Positions 59,087 to 64,000 of a stretch of DNA of 64,000 nucleotides are shown piece after piece. The stretch covers positions 31,574 to 95,573 of the forward strand of contig JAHBMJ010000179.1 of the NCBI GenBank assembly GCA_018398765.1, given 5' to 3'. The translations under genes were made by a program, and so were the position numbers. The notes beneath the pieces are model-generated. The model was not told the DNA's origin and made no database searches. It saw nothing but the letters and a program-made list of their open reading frames with translations. How positions within the stretch are numbered: position 1 is the first letter of the stretch; every line of letters starts with the position of its first letter. The DNA is from Chromera velia (Eukaryota; Sar; Chromeraceae).

Positions 59087-60664
59087 TCAGATTTGATCCC
59101 GCAGACGACCGAAGCCTTCGCGAATCTGCTGATGAGAAAGTCTATCTCTCAAACTGTAGGGGAGGCTCAGCTCGACTCGAGGGGGCGCGGGTTGAGAGGG
59201 CGCGCTGTGAGAGGGTGCGGGTTGAGAGGGCGCGGATTGAGAGGGCGCGCTATGAGAGGGCGCAGGTTGAAAGGGCGCAGGTTGAGAGGGCTCGCTGTGA
59301 GAGGGCGCAGGTTGAGAGGGCGCGGGTTGAGAGGGAGTGCCTGGTGAAACCTTAGTCTGAGAGAAGAATGGATGCTGCAGTGCACTCTTGGCAGAAATAC
59401 GCGCAGATGCTGTGGGATGCAGAAGCCTACTTAGTAGATCGAGGGCGTCTCCGTCAAAGTCGGGAAAGTGATCGGTTTTGAGATTTTCGAGGAGTCGCCT
59501 TCGAACTGTTTCGGGGTCCTCTGGAGGATGCTGCTGGGAAGTGATTTTGTCGTCCACAGAGTTCTCCTCTTGTTCGTTCTCTCCCTCCTCCTGATCTTCG
59601 TTCACAGAGTCCTCCTCTTGTTCGTTCTCTCCCTCCTCCTGATCTTCGTTCACAGAGTCCTCCTCTTGTTCGTTCTCTCCCTCCTCCTGATCTTCGTTCA
59701 TAGAGTCCTCCTCTTGTTCGTTCTCTCCCTCCTCCTGATCTTCGTTCACAGAGTCCTCCTCTTCTTCGTTCTCTCCCTCCTCCTGATCTTCGTTCACAGA
59801 GTCCTCCTCTTGTTCGTTCTCTCCCTCCTCCTGATCTTTGTTCACAGAGTCCTCCTCTTGTTCGTTCTCTCCCTCCTCCTGATCTTCGTTCACAGAGTCC
59901 TCCTCTCCCTCAGATTCTCTTTGTCTCTTTTGACCTCTTTTCCCGTCTCCCTCTCCCTCTCCCTCTCCCGCCCCCGGTCCACTGCCGGCAGACCCTACCA
60001 AAATGCTGAGCCTCCTCTGTAACCTGTGCGCATCGAAAACAGGGGGGCACCCAAAAAGGGCACACATTAATCAGAAATACTACACCATCTCACCGTCCTT
60101 TTTTCCTGCTTCGTACATGCAGAAAGGCACTTTGACGGACAAAGAGACAGAGAGGTACACTGATGGACGGGCCGATGTTTTGCTTTCTTTCTTTCTTTCT
60201 TTCGTTCTTTCATTCATTCATTTATTCATTCTTTCTTTCTTTCTTTCTTTCCTTCGTTCGTTCTTTCATTCTTTCTTTCTTTCCTTCCTTCCTTCCTTCC
60301 TTCCTTGAAATTTCGTTGCTTTTGTCTCAATTCTTCTTTCTATTCTTCTTCTCGCCTTCCTTCGAAATTACTATTTGTTTTTCTGTCTGTCTTCGAGTCT
60401 TTCTCTCTGTGGGCGTTCTTCCTCTCTCGGCCTTAAAGTTTTTGCGCATGTGCGCTTGATTCGTTGAAAGTGATCAGAGCTGCTCTCGGAGACCAAAGCC
60501 TCACGACACCTTTGAGCGTCGTTTCTCTTTCCGACGCTCCGGCGGCTCCGCTCATTTGTTTCTCAGCAGACTTCATCGTTACACAGTACTTGCTTTTCTT
60601 GGTACAGACAGACAGTCTCTCCCTCACTCCCTCTCCCACACACGCGTAAACACAATCACACGCT

Positions 60665-60701
<37 letters not shown>

Positions 60702-61552
60702 AGACGTCACAAACATATGCACAACTACACACATGTACGCACAGAAAAAACTCAACATGGACAAACCATATGTGCGTCTTTTTTTCTTTTCTTTTTCTTC
60801 TTTTTCTCCAGACTCATGGACAGACCAGTGAGCAGGCCGATAAAAGAACATCAATCAGCCACAGGCAGTCAGGCAGGTAGGTACGAAGTCAGAAAGAAAG
60901 AAAGGAAGGAAAGAAGGAAGAAAGGAAGGAAGAAAGGAAGGAAGGAAGAAAGGAAGGAAGGAAGGAAGGAAGGAAGAAAGAAAGAAAAGAGAGAAAGAGA
61001 GAAAGAAAAAAAGAAAGAAAGAAAGAAAGAGAGAGAAAGAAAGAAAGAAAGAAAGAAAAAAAGAAAAAAAGAAGTGAAAGAAGGAAGGAAGGAAGGAAGG
61101 GAGAAAGGAAGAAAGGAAGGAAGGAACGAAGGAAGAAAGAGACACACAGAGCATGGCCAAAAATCTTCTCCGTAGACTGACAGCGATTCGGTCAGAATAC
61201 ACTCTGTAGTGGTTTTCCCTTCGGTGGTAAACTCGAACAGAGGTTTCCTGTCCATCGGACCCTCGAAGTCTACCAGTATCATTTCGTATAGCGTGCAGCC
61301 GGCACCCCTGCAGAGATCCACGGAAAAGGGGGGTTGCAAAAACAGGGCTGAATGTAGTACCGAGACACGGTGAGCGAGAAAGAGGGATCAAAGACCGGGC
61401 TCATGCAGACTCGCAAAATAAAGAGAAATTGAGCAAAGGGTGATGATCGATGCTACAAATTTCAATTGAGTCGGAGCCCGCAAAAAGGTATTAAAGGGAT
61501 TTGAAAAACATACACATACATACATACACACATACATACATACACAGACACA

Positions 61553-61591
<39 letters not shown>

Positions 61592-63521
61592 ACACACACA
61601 TCAGGAGAGCGCGTTCTGCATACGCAGTTTTCCCACACAATGCATAAAGATAAAAAAGCACTGACCACTCATCAACGGTGTGAAAGTCGACTTTTGAGCA
61701 GCTCAGAACTTCCGGGGCACGATAAAAAACGGTCCCACGGACCTCGTCGTGCACGCTGCATCATGATGAAGACCGGGGAAACGGGGAGGGAGGGGTGTGA
61801 GGAGTCACGTTATGCATGAGAGGGAATTCGATCGTAGGGTTGAAGTGACAGACTCTGCAGCCCAAAATGACGATTTCTGTCACAGTGGCAGACAAGCCGG
61901 AAATGAAGGCACTTAATTGTGGTGCCTGAAGCCTACCGACATACCCTGGGGGTCCTTCCGAGAAAAGCTGGGCGAACTCCAGATCACTGCATGTGCAGAA
62001 ACAACGCACAAGGATGGAGCGCAAAGTTCGAATCAGAACGAGACACCATGATTAGAAGACATCGTCATCCACAGAAAATCAGTTCCATTCGGAATCAAAG
62101 CAACGTCGATCAGTTCAACATTCCTAAATGCTTCATGCAGGCTGAGCCTCGTTTGAAGTCTTTACTTGAACGGTGCGTTGTTGGTTCATAAAGAAGTCAA
62201 ATGGGCAAGTTGAACTTGAACGCACGAAAAAAGAAGTCAGTGAGTGAACAAAACGCCATTGAAAAAGCCGCAGCTAGGCCATTCTGCTATCAGCGCACGG
62301 CAGGACACAACAGAAAAAATCGATTGACTCAATGAGGGGTGAAAACGGTGGGAAGGAACATGGGCAGCTAGGTGAACTAAAAAATATACCTTCAGAAGCC
62401 AGCTGACCAAAGCCAGATCCTCCTGACCAGTCCTTTGTCTTCCCCTGTCAGAAGGAAGTTTGGCGGCTTCGTGTCGTAGTGGATCACTGAGAGGTCGTGC
62501 AGCTTATCAAAGGCCTCGAGGAGGAGCCTCATGGTATGCCTCACCCATCTCAGATGTCCTTCACATGTTCTGAAGTTTTTGCGTCTTATGACTGCCGCCA
62601 AGTGGCCCCCCCGGGCGAGAGGAAATTTGAACCACACGTCCTGTACGTATGACAACAATTCAGGGGGGGAGTGAACAAAAAGTCAGAGGGCCAAAAAGGA
62701 GAAACTAGAAAGCAAAGAAGGCAGCAAGAAGTGAGTCAGCACAGAAAGAAAGAAAGAAAGAAAGAAAGAAAGGAAGGAAGGAAGGAAGGAAGGAAGAAAG
62801 AAAAAAAGGAAGGAAGGAAGGAAGGAAGAAGGAAGAAAGGAGGTACTCCGAGGGAGGGAGGAAGGGAGGGAAGGAATGTGAGAAATGAAGGCAGGAATCA
62901 ATGAATGGACGAAGGAGTAAAGGAAGAAACGAAGGGAGAATTTCAAAGGAGTGAGGAACGGTAAGGAAGCAACGAAGATAGCCAAAGAATCACGAAGGCA
63001 GGAAGGAAGGAAAGGGCGGAAATGGAGGGAAGGAAGAGAGGAACAGAAGGATACAAAGATAAGAAGAAAAACGTATAGTCAGAGAGGGAAAGCAAGATTG
63101 AAAAGAGAATGGCCGTGAAACAAGTTGAGGAACAAAACCAGCCAAAAAGAGAGTGGGCCTGCATCAATGGCAGATCGAGACAGCCTAAATGAAGGTCACA
63201 GAAAATTTCTTTCAAGCTGTGGTGGATAGATTTGACGATTAAATTTGTGTCGAATTGATGCACGGTACTTTTTCCCTGTTCGTCCTGCCGCAGAAACGCA
63301 GGACTCTTCACAAATTTGACGTACCTGGAAGCTTTCGAGAGAGCCATCCAGAAGTACTTCTTCCAGAGGGACAGTCACTCCGGAGTCCCGAAGTCTCTGC
63401 AGAAGAAAACCTTCCCTGAGCACATTCTGCGCTTTCTCGATCTCTCCCGCCATGAGTCCCTTGTAATATTTAAAAACCACGAGTCTCTCCTTAGATATGT
63501 CCCATGCCTTGAGGACAACCC
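59087..63521 (-). CDS. Serine/threonine-type protein kinase, C-terminal part, with acidic repeat insert
   Basis: Six exons join in phase: 63521-63325, 62640-62408, 61986-61945, 61755-61666, 61307-61146, 60023-59087, giving about 553 visible residues. The first acceptor shows that an exon with the glycine loop lies upstream, unseen. Kinase marks, counted from the first visible residue, are the ATP lysine (VVFKYY, Lys18), helix C Glu37, the catalytic loop VIHYDTKPPNFLL (120-127), DLE at 145-147 in place of DFG, VFYRAPE, and helix F DEWGAGCTLYEMIL. The loop is HYD rather than HRD. After helix G comes a Gly-rich linker and seven copies of a 16-residue acidic repeat, then the last kinase helices (ALDLLSRLL, RISAKSALQHPFF) and a Pro/Ser/Gln repeat tail. 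The catalytic Lys, Asp and Asn are kept, so activity is possible. The group is not assigned. Confidence 0.85.
59170..59345 (-). repeat. Coding tandem repeat of the kinase tail
   Basis: Repeats of a 12-15-bp unit (GAGAGGGCGCGG on the plus strand) encode PSQPAP/PSHSAP motifs in the C-terminal tail of the kinase. Confidence 0.9.
59556..59910 (-). repeat. 48-bp coding minisatellite in the kinase gene
   Basis: Seven full copies and a partial copy of a 48-bp unit encode EEDSVNEDQEEGENEQ with single-residue variants (K for E, M for V, E for Q). The length is a multiple of three, so copy number can change without breaking the frame. Confidence 0.95.
60187..60308. repeat. TTTC/TTCC microsatellite in kinase intron
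   Basis: Tetranucleotide repeats in the intron between the 61146 donor and the 60023 acceptor. It is the opposite strand bias to the rest of this intron. Confidence 0.9.
60888..61140. repeat. GAAA/GAAGG microsatellite in kinase intron
   Basis: About 250 bp of pure purine on the plus strand, so pyrimidine on the gene's sense strand. It begins directly after the donor at 61146. Confidence 0.95.
61508..61592. repeat. CATA/CA microsatellite in kinase intron
   Basis: Mixed ACAT and CA repeats in the intron between 61666 and 61307. Confidence 0.9.
62748..62862. repeat. GAAA/GAAGG microsatellite in kinase intron
   Basis: Purine repeats in the intron between 63325 and 62640, again pyrimidine on the sense strand. 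Confidence 0.9.
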
Positions 63522-64000
63522 CTGCATTCATGGGAAGGGCGGTAAAGGGAAAAGATGGAAGAGTTGATTTCAATCAAAATGACCCTGAGGAATATGAATA
63601 AGGAGGGAGGAAGCGATAGAAAAAGAAAAAACTAGAAAAGAAAGAAACATGACATGATTTCTTTTTCTCCTTTTCTTCTTTGTTCTCTCACACATATACA
63701 GATAGACTATATTGTTTTCTTTTTCTTCAGTATTTTTTGTTTCTTTCTTCCTTTTTGACTGAGTTGTGCTTTCTGTCTTTCTTTCATTCTCAGACAGAAG
63801 CCTTAGGCGGTCTTAGGACGAACGGAACGGGAAAAGGAAGAGAAAGGAAAGATTCTGAAGTAAGACAGAACAGGAGCGTCATAGGTACAACAGAAGAAAT
63901 AGAAGCTACAGCACAAACAGTTGGAGAAAGAGGTCAATGAGGACCGCATCTGATCGAGAAGAGAGCCTTCGGAACGATCCCCCCAGCTCATTGAGAACAG
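63522..64000. other. Right edge; probable 5' intron of the kinase gene
   Basis: The exon carrying the kinase glycine loop should lie here or beyond the window. A minus-strand frame near 63803-63991 has no kinase-like sequence, so I do not claim it. Confidence 0.4.

Noticed and set aside
1-64000. CRISPR array, operon or bacterial defence system
   Set aside because: Genes are intron-rich and eukaryotic. The repeats present are microsatellites, LTRs and inverted-repeat elements, with no spacer-repeat pattern.

Overview
The window is nuclear eukaryotic DNA. Its protein genes are split by many short GT-AG introns, coding exons are GC-rich, introns are strongly pyrimidine-rich on the sense strand with CT, GT and GAAA microsatellites, and intergenic stretches are AT-rich and full of transposable elements. 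All host genes read with the standard code. Intron density, family content and the repeat style fit an alveolate alga of the chromerid type (for example Chromera); this is an inference, because no rRNA or organelle marker is present. Two assembly gaps (8689-8719 and 39221-39286) interrupt poly-C runs inside introns.

Layout. 0.8-2.0 kb: the middle of a minus-strand drug/metabolite-transporter family gene. 2.6-9.8 kb: a complete 13-exon plus-strand gene for WDR3/UTP12, a UTP-B component of the small-subunit processome. 9.8-12.7 kb: AT-rich DNA, dispersed GC motifs and a 1-kb polypyrimidine tract. 12.75-16.5 kb: an internally deleted Ty1/copia-type LTR retrotransposon with a 5-bp target duplication, whose 5' LTR was later split by a 2-kb Mutator-like inverted-repeat element carrying its own decayed spliced gene. 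17.3-18.4 kb: an E2-fold (UBC-like) protein whose catalytic Cys is replaced. 19-29.3 kb: two related LTR elements without a pol gene, one containing an 825-bp hAT-type MITE, with a decayed hAT transposase gene between them. 29.9-30.8 kb: a minus-strand ORF with three sumoylation-type motifs. 31.75-39.9 kb: a complete 18-exon asparagine synthetase (glutamine-hydrolysing) gene that includes a 24-nt microexon. 41.1-41.3 and 53.3-54.4 kb: two members of one inverted-repeat element type (CTAGGC termini, 8-bp target duplications). 43.4-50.5 kb: a long unidentified minus-strand gene, possibly beginning at a promoter shared with the ribosomal protein eL28 gene (50.7-51.2 kb). 59.1-63.5 kb: the 3' part of a minus-strand protein kinase gene with an unusual DLE motif and a long acidic repeat insert.

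The recognisable host genes are housekeeping genes: ribosome assembly (WDR3), the ribosome itself (eL28), amino-acid synthesis (asparagine synthetase), signalling (kinase, UBC-like protein) and transport. They do not form a pathway cluster. The most distinctive part of the window is the layered transposon record between 12.7 and 29.3 kb. I see no CRISPR array, rRNA, complete tRNA or operon.
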